Assembly: GCF_001644035.1 (NCBI RefSeq) | Contig: NZ_LUUG01000050.1 | Coordinates: 53,044-117,043 of the forward strand | DNA: 64,000 bases | DNA from: Methylomonas methanica | Lineage (GTDB): Bacteria > Pseudomonadota > Gammaproteobacteria > Methylococcales > Methylomonadaceae | Direction: 5' to 3' | Shown: positions 17,016 to 27,400 of the stretch, piece by piece | Position numbering within the stretch: the first letter of the stretch is position 1 | How the letters are laid out: each line of letters opens with the position of its first letter | Translations under genes and position numbers: made by a program | The notes under the pieces: generated by a model | Seen by the model: only the letters and a program-made list of their open reading frames with translations | What the model was told of the DNA's origin: nothing | Databases searched by the model: none

Positions 17016-18569
17016 ATGCGCGGCGTTCACACTGAATCGGAAAAAGAAGTTTACGACGTCGTCGTCATTGGCGCGGGCATTGGCGGCTTGAGTACAGCCG
17101 CATTGCTGGCGAAAACCGGCAAGTCGGTGCTTTTGGTGGAAAGGCACGACAGACCTGGTGGATATGCCCATGGCTTCAAACGGCGCAATTTCCATTTCGA
17201 CTCCGGCGTGCATCTGGTCAGCGGTTGCAGCCCGGAAGGTTACGGCAACGGCAGCACCATCAATAAGATCTGTCGTGCAGTGGGTATCGATCCAGAGGCG
17301 CTTTTCATTCCAGTTCAATCTTACGCCCGCGCGGTGTTTCCTGATTTTGAAATTCCTTTGCGGGCTGGCGAGACAGCTTTTGTGGAAGGCTTGACCGAAC
17401 GTTTTCCGCAGGAAAAAGACCGTCTTCTGGCGCTGATCCGGCTTTGCAAAGTATTGGCGGAAGAAGCGATGCTGGCCGAGGAAGTGTTGTCCCAAAGTAA
17501 GGCAACGCGGGTTTCGCCCATGCAGATGCTGGGCAATTTGTTCCGCTATCGTCGCACCACGTTGGCCGAGGCACTGGACGAATTTTTGGTCGATGCCCGC
17601 CTGAAAAGCGCTTGCGCGATGCTCTGGCCTTACTTGGGTTTGCCGCCGTCGCAACTGTCGTTTTTGTATTGGGCCTCAATGATGGCCGGTTACACCTACG
17701 AAGGAGGCTATTATTGTCGCGGCAGTTTCCAGATTTTCGCCAATCAACTGGCCGCCGCCATCCAAAATCAAGGCGGCGAAGTCTTGCTGAATGCCAGCGT
17801 GCGGCGGATTTGCGTCGAGCACGGCAAGGCCTGCGGCGTCGTCTTGGAAAACGGCCAGGTGATCCGGGCCGAAACGGTGGTATCCAATATCGACATCCAG
17901 CAAACCGCCGAGTTGTTAATCGGTCAGGAACACTTGCCGAGCGGCTATTGCGAAGGCTTGGCAACGCTATCGCCGTCTTTGTCAATCTTCGCCAGCTATA
18001 TTGCGACCGACCTGCCTCTCTCTGAGCAAGACCATGCCCATGAAGGCTTTTTTTACGAATCGTTCGACCACGAAGCCAGTTATACGCTCAGCCAAACCGG
18101 CCAGAGCAACTGGTTTTCTGCAACCCTACCCTCTTTCGCCGATCCCTCGCTGGCGCCGCCCGGACAAAGCATCATGATGCTGACCACGCTGTGTCCGTTT
18201 GACGTGGGTGAATCGTGGCGCATAGCCAAGAGCGGCTTTCAGCAACGCTTGCTGGAAAAAGCCGAGCAGTATTTTCCCGGTCTAAACGACCATTTGTTGG
18301 TAGTAGAGTCCGGTTCGCCGCGTACCATGGAACGCTACACCCTTAACCGCCACGGCGCAGCCTATGGTTTTGCACCCAGCCCGGATCAGATCGGCCCGAA
18401 TCGGCCCAGCGTGGTCGGTGCCCTACCCGGCTTGTTTCACACTGGCCATTGGACCCGGCCAGGCGGCGGTGTGGCCGGCGTGAGTGTCTCGGCCTTACTC
18501 GCCGCGCAAGCGGTATTGGGTATCGCGAAGCAAGAGGATTTTTGGAAGATTTTAGGGGTGGACGATTAA
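17016..18569 (+). CDS. CrtI-like phytoene desaturase / carotenoid isomerase-family flavoprotein
   Basis: The 517-residue protein begins with an FAD-binding Rossmann motif (VVVIGAGIGGLSTAALLA, about 14-31), followed by LLVERHDRPGGYAHGF and FDSGVHLVSG. These are typical of CrtI, CrtISO and retinol-saturase relatives. The C-terminal FHTGHWTRPGGGVAGVSVSA is the second FAD motif. Such enzymes desaturate or isomerise polyene chains, or saturate retinol-like substrates, at the membrane. No phytoene synthase gene is nearby, so the substrate is open. A halogenase-like flavoprotein lies 1.5 kb on, past a divergent antiporter gene. The ATG at 17016 has a weak ribosome site. Confidence 0.8.
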   Translation: MRGVHTESEKEVYDVVVIGAGIGGLSTAALLAKTGKSVLLVERHDRPGGYAHGFKRRNFHFDSGVHLVSGCSPEGYGNGSTINKICRAVGIDPEALFIPVQSYARAVFPDFEIPLRAGETAFVEGLTERFPQEKDRLLALIRLCKVLAEEAMLAEEVLSQSKATRVSPMQMLGNLFRYRRTTLAEALDEFLVDARLKSACAMLWPYLGLPPSQLSFLYWASMMAGYTYEGGYYCRGSFQIFANQLAAAIQNQGGEVLLNASVRRICVEHGKACGVVLENGQVIRAETVVSNIDIQQTAELLIGQEHLPSGYCEGLATLSPSLSIFASYIATDLPLSEQDHAHEGFFYESFDHEASYTLSQTGQSNWFSATLPSFADPSLAPPGQSIMMLTTLCPFDVGESWRIAKSGFQQRLLEKAEQYFPGLNDHLLVVESGSPRTMERYTLNRHGAAYGFAPSPDQIGPNRPSVVGALPGLFHTGHWTRPGGGVAGVSVSALLAAQAVLGIAKQEDFWKILGVDD

Positions 18570-18720
18570 GTGGTCCAATAAAAATTAACGCCCACCTTCT
18601 CGCCGGGCATATTGAAGGAGCTTAGGATTAGGACATATAAAACAATAGCTTATTGATTCCCCATCACCCCAACCCTCTCCCGCGAGGAGAATGGGCTTTT
18701 ACGACTGCCGTTTTCAGCCA

Positions 18721-19920
18721 TTATTTGGACCGGAAGACAATCGACTTGATCCGCGCCAACTTCGGCGACACCACCGGTACCGTCAGCATGGTACTAAGCA
18801 CCGCCATCAATAACAGCGCTGTGAAGGTTTCGCTGCTAATGATTTCTTTATCCAGCAAGACATTGGCAAAGATAATCATGATCAAGGCCTTGGTTTGCAG
18901 CAACCAACCGATTAAAGAGGCCTCGCCGCGCTGCCATTTCAGAATTTTTCCGGCCAGATGGATACCCAGCAACTTTCCAAACACCGAGACCAATAACAAT
19001 AGGCCAGCGACGACCAGCACCGCCGCGCCGCCCATCGCCCAATTGGTTTTTAAGCCGGCACTGATGAAATACACCGGCATCACCGTCAGCAGCAGGTGGT
19101 GGCGTAACAGGTCCATTTGGGTTTGATTGAACCAATGACCATCCAGAATGGCGCCTGCCAAAAAGGCACCGACCATGAAATGCAGCCCAGCCCAGTCGGC
19201 GGCAAAACCCGTCGCCGCCAAGGCGATAATGCCGACATACCAGCGATCACGTTCCGGCAGCCAGACCATTAGTTTGCGAATCCCGTACGCGCTGATCGCA
19301 AAACCCAATAGAAAAGCGCCCTGCCGGCCTACCCGCTCCCAATCCAACAGAATCAAGGCCAGCACCGCCCAAATCGCAATATCGTCCATGCTGGCGTAAC
19401 GCAAGATGCGCTGGCCGATAGGTTGGCGCAAAACTTCCAATTTTTCCATCAACAAAATCAAAATCGGCAGCGCTGTTACCGCGCAGGACATGCCTATCCC
19501 CAGCACAAATTGCCAGGACATAGCCTTGGCACCCATCCAGCCCTCGAACATCAGCATGCCCAAAGCGGCAAGGCACCCAAGCCCCAAGGGCACGCCTAGC
19601 GCCAGCCCGGCAGTTATACTGGTCTCCAATCGGTGTTGCCATGCTTGGCGCAAATCCAATTCAATACCCGCCACCCAGACAAACAGCATCACCGACCACC
19701 AGGCGATGCCGTTCAGTGCTTGTATGACCTGTTTGTTAAATACGAAAGCATAATAATCAGGAAATGCGGCACCCAAAATGCCCGGTCCCAGCAAAATCCC
19801 GGTAATGATCTGCACCACCACCAAGGGCGCGAAATAATCGGTTCTGCCGATTCGCCAAATCAGATACGGCAGGCTGTAGATGATAGTTAGGGCAATCAGA
19901 AATATTTCAGTGGTGTTCAT
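18721..19920 (-). CDS. CPA2-family cation/proton antiporter
   Basis: This integral membrane protein of 399 residues has about 12-13 hydrophobic segments. The early QIITGILLGPGILG segment and the later VGAFLAGAILDGHWF are signatures of the Na+/H+ exchanger (PF00999) fold. YASMDDIAIWAVLALILLD carries the MDD motif at the place of the ion-binding Asp pair in CPA2 proteins. There is no C-terminal TrkA-N domain, unlike KefB/KefC. It probably exchanges Na+ or K+ for H+ for pH or salt homeostasis. It is monocistronic and convergent with the CrtI-like gene. The 151-bp gap to that gene contains a ccctctcccgcgagg-type repeat fragment (about 18660-18695). Confidence 0.85.
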   Translation of the reverse strand: MNTTEIFLIALTIIYSLPYLIWRIGRTDYFAPLVVVQIITGILLGPGILGAAFPDYYAFVFNKQVIQALNGIAWWSVMLFVWVAGIELDLRQAWQHRLETSITAGLALGVPLGLGCLAALGMLMFEGWMGAKAMSWQFVLGIGMSCAVTALPILILLMEKLEVLRQPIGQRILRYASMDDIAIWAVLALILLDWERVGRQGAFLLGFAISAYGIRKLMVWLPERDRWYVGIIALAATGFAADWAGLHFMVGAFLAGAILDGHWFNQTQMDLLRHHLLLTVMPVYFISAGLKTNWAMGGAAVLVVAGLLLLVSVFGKLLGIHLAGKILKWQRGEASLIGWLLQTKALIMIIFANVLLDKEIISSETFTALLLMAVLSTMLTVPVVSPKLARIKSIVFRSK

Positions 19921-20041
19921 CGGCCAATCGTTTGGAGTGAGTCGCGTTAGGAGGGTATTATTGCAAAATTACCGTCCGTCAACCGATGCATGAAATCCAC
20001 GATGAAACTAATCCCGCTTTCTTTAGTACAGGTGAAACAGC

Positions 20042-21322
20042 ATGTCGCAAACTGAAAGCTTCGATGCCGCCGTCATCGGTGGCGGCCCGGCTGGCGCCAG
20101 CGCGGCAATCATGTTGGCCAGAGCGGGCAAACGCGTAGTGTTGTTCGAACGCTCGCGCTTTCCGCGTTTTCAAATCGGCGAATCCCTATTGCCGGCGTGC
20201 TGGGAAATCTGGCGGCGATTGGGCGTCACCGAAAAAATCGAAGCCCAAGGCTTTACGGTCAAGCAAGGCGCCAACTTTGGCATGTTTAATCAAAAACCCG
20301 ATGTGTTGCTGCTGACGGCGGAATATCCGGGGTATTTCGAACGTCCCTATACCTATCACGTGGAGCGTGCCCGATTCGATGAAATTTTGCTGGAGCATGC
20401 GGCCGAATGCGGTGTGGATGTGCGCCGGGAATGGTCGGTAGCCGATGTGTTATTCGACGGCGAACGCGCAATTGGCGTCAGCGCCGGCGAGAATGGCGCT
20501 GACGCAGCGCCGATTCATGCCGCAGTGGTGATCGACGCCTCCGGGCGCGAGTCGTTGATCGCCCGCAAATTAAACTGGCGGCGGCCTTTGCCCGAACTGA
20601 ACAAAATTGCCCATTTCGCCCATTTCAAAGACGGCTTTCGCCGCGACCCGCACGGTTTTATTAACTTTGGCGAGGTTATGGACGGCTCGGTAACCACCGA
20701 CATTCACACCATCGACGGCGGTTGGGTTTGGTACATTCCGCTACGAGACAATATCACCAGCGTCGGCGCGGTATTGGATACCCGTTTCGCGAAGAGCCTT
20801 GGCGATTCGCCGCAACAACGCTTCGAGACAGCCATTCAAAGCTGCGAGTGCGTGCGCGAATGGCTGGCAGGCGCGGAGCAAGCCATGGACATCAAAACCA
20901 TTTCCTCCATTGGCTATATGAACGAACGCTTTCACGGCGACGGCTTTTTACTGGTCGGCGATGCCTCGATGTTTGTCGATCCGGTATTCTCCGCCGGGGT
21001 GACGCTGGCGATGCGCAGCGGCGTTTACGCCGCCGATGCTGTGCTGGACGGTTTTGCCAACGGCGACGATTTTAGTGCCGCGCGCTTCAGTCATTACGAA
21101 GCCCGCATCCGCGAACCGATGGGCCGGATATTCCAGATGATTTACAACTGGTACCGGATCCTGGAACAAAAAGACGCCAACAACATTATCCTACGCTCCC
21201 GGCAAAGCCCCATGCTGCGGGAACGCTTTATTGTCCTGCTCTCCGGTGGCTACGATAAAGTCAGCATGCAACAAATTCTGGAAGCGGCGGATGAGCCTGA
21301 GTCGACTTATTTGATTTCGTAA
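20042..21322 (+). CDS. Flavin-dependent halogenase-like oxidoreductase
   Basis: The 426-residue protein carries the FAD-binding GGGPAGASAA motif (13-22), GESLLP (46-51), and a second FAD site FLLVGDASMFVDPVFSAG. It has WVWYIP (228-233), the WxWxIP signature of flavin-dependent halogenases, and Lys74 in FTVKQGANFG at the place of the catalytic halogenase Lys. Such enzymes oxidise chloride or bromide with FADH2 and O2 and halogenate aromatic or polyene substrates. Closely related proteins may only hydroxylate or reduce, so halogenation is not certain. No carrier protein or polyketide gene is adjacent. The CrtI-like gene nearby hints at pigment chemistry, but this is inference. Confidence 0.78.
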   Translation: MSQTESFDAAVIGGGPAGASAAIMLARAGKRVVLFERSRFPRFQIGESLLPACWEIWRRLGVTEKIEAQGFTVKQGANFGMFNQKPDVLLLTAEYPGYFERPYTYHVERARFDEILLEHAAECGVDVRREWSVADVLFDGERAIGVSAGENGADAAPIHAAVVIDASGRESLIARKLNWRRPLPELNKIAHFAHFKDGFRRDPHGFINFGEVMDGSVTTDIHTIDGGWVWYIPLRDNITSVGAVLDTRFAKSLGDSPQQRFETAIQSCECVREWLAGAEQAMDIKTISSIGYMNERFHGDGFLLVGDASMFVDPVFSAGVTLAMRSGVYAADAVLDGFANGDDFSAARFSHYEARIREPMGRIFQMIYNWYRILEQKDANNIILRSRQSPMLRERFIVLLSGGYDKVSMQQILEAADEPESTYLIS

Positions 21323-21506
21323 GGCTGGCTAATCGCCGCTTTGACTAGACATTTCAAATTCCAGGTAAATCTTTAGCCTTTGAAAGTAGCGAATTGGTGT
21401 TATCACCCCAAAGAAGGCAAACCCGGTTTTCGAGTGAACGGCTGATCTGGACCATACAGCAACCAATTCATCCCAGTAGTGGTTTCAAAGTTTCAAGCTG
21501 GCTGCA

Positions 21507-21533
21507 GGGCGGATAAGCGTAGCGTCATCCGCC
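21507..21533. repeat. REP element, left flank of RAYT
   Basis: gggcggataagcgtagcg followed by tcatccgcc folds into a hairpin. It is the inverted counterpart of the element at 22118-22144, so the two bracket the RAYT pseudogene. A third copy is at 39286-39311. Confidence 0.8.
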
Positions 21534-21553
21534 AAATCGGTTGAACTTTCCTA

Positions 21554-22107
21554 ATGCCAAACTATTGACGCAATCGCATTCCTGGCGGCACCTATTTTTT
21601 CACCGTTAACTTGCTTGAACGGAGATCGTCGCTACTGATCGAGTATATTGCAGAGTTACGAGAAGCGGTGCGAGTGATCCGGGAAAAGCAGCCATTTCAC
21701 TAGTGCCCTTTGGGTATATCGATGCTTGGGTGGTTTTGCCTGATCATATGCATGCGATTTGGACATTACCGGCCGGCGACGATCAATATTCCAACCGATG
21801 GCGGGCGATAAAAAAAGCCTTTTCGAAAGCGATACCAAAAACCGAATATCGCTCTGCAATCAGAATAAAACGCCACGAGCGAGGGTTATGGCAACGTCGT
21901 TTTTGGGAGCACACTATTATCAATGATGCCGACGATGCGGTACATATGGATTACATCCATTACAACCCTGTGAAGCATGGCTGGGCAATCGCGGTTAAGG
22001 ATTGGCCATATTCAAGTTTTCATCACTTAGTTAAAATGGGTGTTTATCCGTTAAATTGGGCGGGGTTGGGCTTGGCATTGTCGGAAGTTGGTGAGCCGGA
22101 TAATTGA
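21554..22107 (+). pseudogene. REP-associated tyrosine transposase (RAYT), disrupted
   Basis: The N-terminal peptide MPNY-stop-RNRIPGGTYFFTVN, from ATG 21554, matches the MPNYRR..PGGTYFFTV start of RAYT proteins, with a TGA at codon 5. The frame then runs LLERRSSLLIEYIAELREAV to a TAG and a frame change near 21700. It resumes in another frame as IDAWVVLPDHMHAIWTL, holding the HUH motif, WQRRFWEHTI, and the catalytic-Tyr region MDYIHYNPVKHG. At least two lesions thus break the gene. An intact 3' frame (21703-22107) could give a 134-residue fragment. The gene is framed by inverted REP copies, the substrates of this transposase family. Confidence 0.88.
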
Positions 22108-22117
22108 CGGTTTTATC

Positions 22118-22144
22118 GGCGGATGACGCTTCGCTTATCCGCCC
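22118..22144. repeat. REP element, right flank of RAYT
   Basis: ggcggatgacgcttcgctta followed by tccgccc. It is inverted relative to 21507-21533 and almost identical in its core. Confidence 0.8.
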
Positions 22145-22208
22145 TACGACCCTAGGTTCCGATGATATACAGGCCTATCTAATCACTAGTTAGCACAATA
22201 GGGAAAAT

Positions 22209-23771
22209 ATGAGAGACGTAGGCTTAATGGGAGAAAGTACTTTCAGTCTTTGGTGTGCTGATGCCGGACTCATTTCAAATGGTTCACAAATAGATAAAAC
22301 AGGATGGGATTTTTTTGTTGAATTTCCCTTCAACTCGGAACTTGAAGGAAATCCAATTGAACTTCATAAAGCTGCGTTTGAATGCAAAGTTCAAGTCAAA
22401 GCAACTGATAAACAAGAAAGAAAGCTTCCAATAACATTATCAAACCTAAGGCGACTAATCACAGCTCAAATGCCTGCATTCTTTGTTTTCATTGAGTTTG
22501 ATGGTACTGATTCCGCAAAAAGAGCTTTTGTTGTTCATGTTGATAATGAATTAATTTCTAAAGTACTTAGAAATTTGCACAAAATTGAACAAAGTGACGT
22601 TGAAAACAATTTTAATAAAAGAACAATGACCATTCATTATGGTACAGAGCATGAGATGTCTGTGCTTAATGGAAGCTGTCTTAAGAGTATTTTAAACAAA
22701 TATATTGGCACAAATTTATCAAAGTATGTATCAAATAAAATGACGCATCTTAAGTCTACTGGCTTTGAAGATGGTTTTGCACAAATACACTTTACAGTAA
22801 ACGATGAAGAGAATTTAAAGCAGCTTATAGATGTTTCCTTGGGCATTGAAAATGATGTGGAATTATCTACATTTAAAGGAACTCATACTCGATTTGGTAT
22901 CGTTGCTAAAAAGCCATTTATAGCGAACATTGGTGGTCGACTAGAAATGCCGAATCTTGAACCAAACGGGGAAATTTTAGTTAGGTTTAAAGAAAGTAAG
23001 CTATCTCCTGTAGTATCATTTAAAGCGAAATATTTTAGCTCACCATTTAATATAATGGTTCCTGATGAACTAAAAAAAATTAGAATTGAAGGTGATTTTT
23101 TTGATTTGGCATTAAATCCATATACTGGTTCCGCACATTATTCATTTTCCCTAGAAGAAGGTGTTCGACTAGAAGTACAAAAATTTAGAGATGCGTTAAA
23201 ACTCCTTAATTTATTGAACTCCTCAGGAAAAAATATTTTTGCTGAATTAGTTTTTGAAGGAGGGGGAAATATAGAATTCAAAGTAGGCTGCACAGATGCA
23301 CGCTTCGATTTTTCAAAAGAGCTAAAAACCATTGAATGTGCTGTAAAACTGCTTTCGGAGTTTGAGGTATCAGAAGTTGTGGATATATCATTTTCTGAAA
23401 TATCTCAATATGAAAATGAAATATGTCAAATGGCAAGTTTAATAAATGCTTCACCTAACCCTTTTAGGGTTGAATTTAATGTAGTCGGTGAGGGGTTTGA
23501 TCCCAACAAAAATGTTGCAAGTATTTTTCTAATGACAACTCCAATAGGAAGCCATATCTTTGGTTTAATTATCGTTTTAACAGGTATGGTGAAAGTTTTG
23601 GATAATGAACGCTACGAGCTGTTAACAAATAATGCTTCAATTGAGAAACGGTTAATCTCAAGAAGAGATAATTCTATCAAAAACGAAGACTTATTATCTG
23701 AAATAGAAATTGTAGAAGAAAGATACGAAGCCGATTATTCCGTTGTTACTATGTTTGACAAAAAGTGCTAA
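22209..23771 (+). CDS. DUF4365-like (PD-(D/E)xK-type) protein with long unknown C-terminus
   Basis: The first 100 residues of this 520-residue protein read as a DUF4365/endonuclease-like domain: GESTFSLWCADAG (8-20), DKTGWDFFVEF (29-39) with candidate catalytic Asp34, and AFECKVQVKAT (56-66), where QVK (62-64) fits the (E/Q)xK motif. The remaining 400 residues are beta-rich, with no fold I can name. The gene is strikingly AT-rich compared with its neighbours, and it lies directly beside a RAYT/REP unit. That fits recent acquisition. DUF4365 domains occur in defence and mobile contexts, so a stand-alone anti-phage nuclease is a fair but unproven idea. I chose the ATG at 22209, which follows aatagggaaaat, a weak ribosome site. 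Confidence 0.6.
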   Translation: MRDVGLMGESTFSLWCADAGLISNGSQIDKTGWDFFVEFPFNSELEGNPIELHKAAFECKVQVKATDKQERKLPITLSNLRRLITAQMPAFFVFIEFDGTDSAKRAFVVHVDNELISKVLRNLHKIEQSDVENNFNKRTMTIHYGTEHEMSVLNGSCLKSILNKYIGTNLSKYVSNKMTHLKSTGFEDGFAQIHFTVNDEENLKQLIDVSLGIENDVELSTFKGTHTRFGIVAKKPFIANIGGRLEMPNLEPNGEILVRFKESKLSPVVSFKAKYFSSPFNIMVPDELKKIRIEGDFFDLALNPYTGSAHYSFSLEEGVRLEVQKFRDALKLLNLLNSSGKNIFAELVFEGGGNIEFKVGCTDARFDFSKELKTIECAVKLLSEFEVSEVVDISFSEISQYENEICQMASLINASPNPFRVEFNVVGEGFDPNKNVASIFLMTTPIGSHIFGLIIVLTGMVKVLDNERYELLTNNASIEKRLISRRDNSIKNEDLLSEIEIVEERYEADYSVVTMFDKKC

Positions 23772-23954
23772 CACCCAAATCACTTGACGTAAACTGACCA
23801 TTCAGAGATTAATCTCAAAGGTCTGAAATTAGCCGAAAATGCCGCGCAATGGTGTTATGTTTTCTTTTCTAGCGAATCCGAAAAAAAGATGATGGCTAAT
23901 GCCAGAGGAAAAACCATCAGCCAGAAAACAAAGTGCGCTTAATTCGTTGAGGCC

Positions 23955-24353
23955 TTAATGCTTAGTCGGCTTCGCCGCCGCAAGCTCGAATATGATGATT
24001 TCCGCTTCGCTTTTGCCGACGTTTTCCACGGTCATTTCCGCGCCGGTTTCCCAGAACACCTCGCCTTGGCTATAGACTTTGGTTTGGCCGTCGTCAGCGA
24101 CTTTCAGCTTGCCCATCACTACATATCTCGGGCCGGGTCCTTCGTGGGTATGCAAGGGGGTTTTGTAGCCTTTGGGGAAGCGCACCCGCAGCACATGGCT
24201 TTCCACTTCTTTACTGGGTAAGGTTACCGGTTTAGTCATTAACAATTCGCGCGAGAATTTGCTGGTAGGCTCGTCGGCTTGCACCAGCGGCGATAGACTC
24301 GTCAATAATCCTAAAACGGCAAGTAAGTAGCAAACGCGGTTTGGCTGTTTCAT
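23955..24353 (-). CDS. Secreted cupin-domain protein
   Basis: The 132-residue protein has a signal peptide (YLLAVLGLLTSLSPLVQADE, cleavage near residue 27) and a single cupin barrel. Metal-binding motif 1 appears as TPLHTHEGPGPRYVVMGKL and motif 2 as GEVFWETGAEMTVENVG, the latter lacking the usual His. It lies just downstream of the RND operon on the same strand, beyond a strong hairpin, so it may be transcribed separately. The substrate is unknown. Confidence 0.75.
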   Translation of the reverse strand: MKQPNRVCYLLAVLGLLTSLSPLVQADEPTSKFSRELLMTKPVTLPSKEVESHVLRVRFPKGYKTPLHTHEGPGPRYVVMGKLKVADDGQTKVYSQGEVFWETGAEMTVENVGKSEAEIIIFELAAAKPTKH

Positions 24354-24416
24354 AAAGTGGCCTCAAAAATAAGGGATGGGTTATGGGTGGGGAGTATACA
24401 AAAAACACTCGGCAAC

Positions 24417-24444
24417 GCGCCCGCCGGATTTTCTCGGCGGGCGC
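24417..24444 (-). terminator. Strong hairpin downstream of the RND permease
   Basis: A 10-bp perfect GC-rich stem (gcgcccgccg / cggcgggcgc) with an 8-base loop lies 7 bp past the stop of the RND gene. On the minus strand a T6 run follows about 11 bases further on, so termination is plausible though not textbook. Confidence 0.5.
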
Positions 24445-24451
24445 TAGGGAA

Positions 24452-27400
24452 CTATTCTTCGACTTGCACTTGCTTGGGCATGTCGCGATTGATCAAAAAA
24501 TACACCAAGGGAATCACCACCAACGAAAACAAGGTGGAAGCGATAATTCCGAAGATAAAGCTCCAGGCCAAGCCGGAGAAGATGGGATCGAGCACGATCA
24601 TCACCGAGCCCAGCACCGCCGAGGCCGCTGTTAAAAAAATCGGATTCAGACGCGTGGCGCCGGCTTCGATGATGGCGTCGGCCAAACTGATGTCCGGATT
24701 ACCACGATAAATGTTCTCGATGAAATCAATCAGAATGATCGAATTGCGTACCACGATCCCAGCCAAGGCAATCATGCCTATCATGGCTGTGGCGGTGAAA
24801 TATACCGGATCGGCATATAGCCCCACATCCGATGCAAATAAGTTGATAAACCAAAAGCCCGGCATGATGCCGATCACCGTCAGGGGAATAGCTATCATCA
24901 TGATCAGCGGCACCCCCAAGGAGCCGGTCTGCCCCACCAACAGGATATAGATCATCACCATCGCTGCCGCGAACGCCAAACCAAGGTCGCGGAATACATC
25001 GACGGTGATTTTCCATTCGCCCTCCCCGGCCATTTCCGCGCTGTAACCGGCTGGTAGCGGCTGCTGTTCCAAAGCGTCTTGCAGATCCCACACTGCTTCC
25101 ACCGGGCTGCGGCCGGCCATTTCGCCTAGCACATACGACACCTGGCGTAAGTTTTTGTGGTAAATGGTTTGATCGGCAAGTTCGTGGCTGAATCGACCGA
25201 TTTCGCTTAAGCGGATCAGATCGCCTTTCGCCGATTTAACCGACAGGTTTAACAAATCGGCCTCGGAGGAACACGCCGCTCGGGGGTATTGCAGCGTGAT
25301 CAACAAAGGTTGCCGTTCGCTGGCGATATGCAAAGTCCCGGCTACGCCGCCTTCTACCGCCAGTTTCAAGCTGCTGGCTACCTGTTGACTGGTAATGCCC
25401 AAGAGCGCCGCTTTGTCCTGATTCAACACAAATTGCCATTGGTCTTGCGGCGCTTGCACATAATCGTCCACATCCACCACGCCCTCCGTGGTTTGCAAAT
25501 GTTCACGAACGTGTTTGGATACGCTCACCAAATCCTGATAACCGGCTTCCGGCGGTCCGTAGATTTCCGCCACCACGCTGGACAACACCGGCGGCCCCGG
25601 CGGCATTTCCACAATTTTTAGGTTGGCGCCGAATTTTTGACCGATCCGTTCTATATCCGGGCGCATCCGCAAAGCAATGGCATGGGATTGCTGCTCACGG
25701 CGGGTTTTGTCAACGAGGATGATGCGCAGGTCGCCGACATAGGCGCCCTGGCGTAAATAGTAATGCCGCACCAAGCCATTAAAATCCATGGGCGATGCCA
25801 AACCGACATAAGTCTGATAGCTGCTGACTTCGTTTACGGTGGACAGATATTGGCCTAAAGCTGTGGCCACTTCATTGGTCGCTTCCAGCGAGGAGCCGCG
25901 CGGCATATCGATCACCAATTGCAGCTCGTTTTTATTGTCGAAAGGCAGCAATTTCAATGGCACCACGCGGGTCACGGCCATCAAGGTTGAAAGGACAAAC
26001 GCCACAAACACCGCCAGCAAAAACCACAAGGCTTTGGATTTATGGTTCAGCAGCGGCGCCATGATGGCTTGGTACAACTTGAAACCGCGGGTTTCCTGGA
26101 GACGAAACTCCGGTCCGTGATCTTTACCGTAATCGCCTTTTAACAACTTGTAGCTGGCCCAAGGCGTCACCGTAAAGGCGATCAGCAAGGACATCAACAT
26201 CGCAATCGGCACGTTAAAGGCCATGGGCGCCATGTACGGCCCCATCATCCCGGTAATAAAAAACATCGGTACGAAGGACATGATCACCGCGAAGGTTGCC
26301 AAGATGGTCGGCGGGCGAATTTCGTCCACCGCCGTCAACAATGCCTGTAACGGCGGCTCTTTGCGCAGTTTGTAATGGCGATGAATGTTCTCGACATCGA
26401 CAATCGGGTCATCGACCAATAAGCCCAAGGACAGAATCAACGCGAACAGCGTTACCCGGTTGATGGTGTAACCGAAGATCAAATCGCATAACAAGGTAAT
26501 CGCAAAAGTCATCGGCACCGCCAATGACACGATCAGCGACTCCTTGAAACCCAGCGCCAGCGCCAGCAGGACGATGATGGTCAGAATCGCGATACTCAGG
26601 TGCATCACCAATTCGTTGACCTTGTGATCGGCGGTTTCACCGTAGTTGCGGGTGACTGTGACTAGCACTTCATCCGGAATCAGCGTGCCATGTAGTTCTT
26701 CGGTTAAGGCCAGCACCTGCTCGGCCACACCGACAGCATTGCTGCCGCGCCGCTTGGCAATGGCGATGGTAGCCATTTGCCGCTCTTCGCCGGCCACCGG
26801 TAAAGGACCGCCCTTGTGCCCTACCGTTTTCATTTGCTCAACGCCGGGACCGAAGCCGATGCGGGTGTAGTATTCAGTGTCTTGCGGGCCATCGACGATT
26901 TGCGCGACATCGCGCAAATACACCAAGCGGCCCGCGACGTTTTTTAAGACCGTCGCCCCAATCTGCTCGGGGGTTTCGTAATGGGGCCCGGCTTCCAGCA
27001 GGATTTCGTTGTTGTGCTGATTCAAACGCCCGGTCGGCAGATTGACGTTGCTCTGTGCCAAAGCTTGCTGTATTTCCGGCAGGCTCAGGCCGCTGGCTTG
27101 CAACTTGGCGGAATCGGGGTACACCGAAATCTGGCGCGGTGCCGCGCCGATAACCCAACTTTTGCCCACGTCGTCGATGGCACGCAAACGTTCAATCAGC
27201 TCTTCGGCGATGCGGCGCACCGCCATAATGTCTTCGTCAGCCTTGGGCATGGACAGGCTCAATAGCAAGATCGGGACGTCATCGATTTCCACCGGCTTGA
27301 CTACCCAATCGCTGACGCCGGGCGGGATGATGTCCAGATTGGCTTGCAGCTTATCGCGGGTTTTGATCAAACTGTCTTCGATACTCTCGCCCACCCGATA

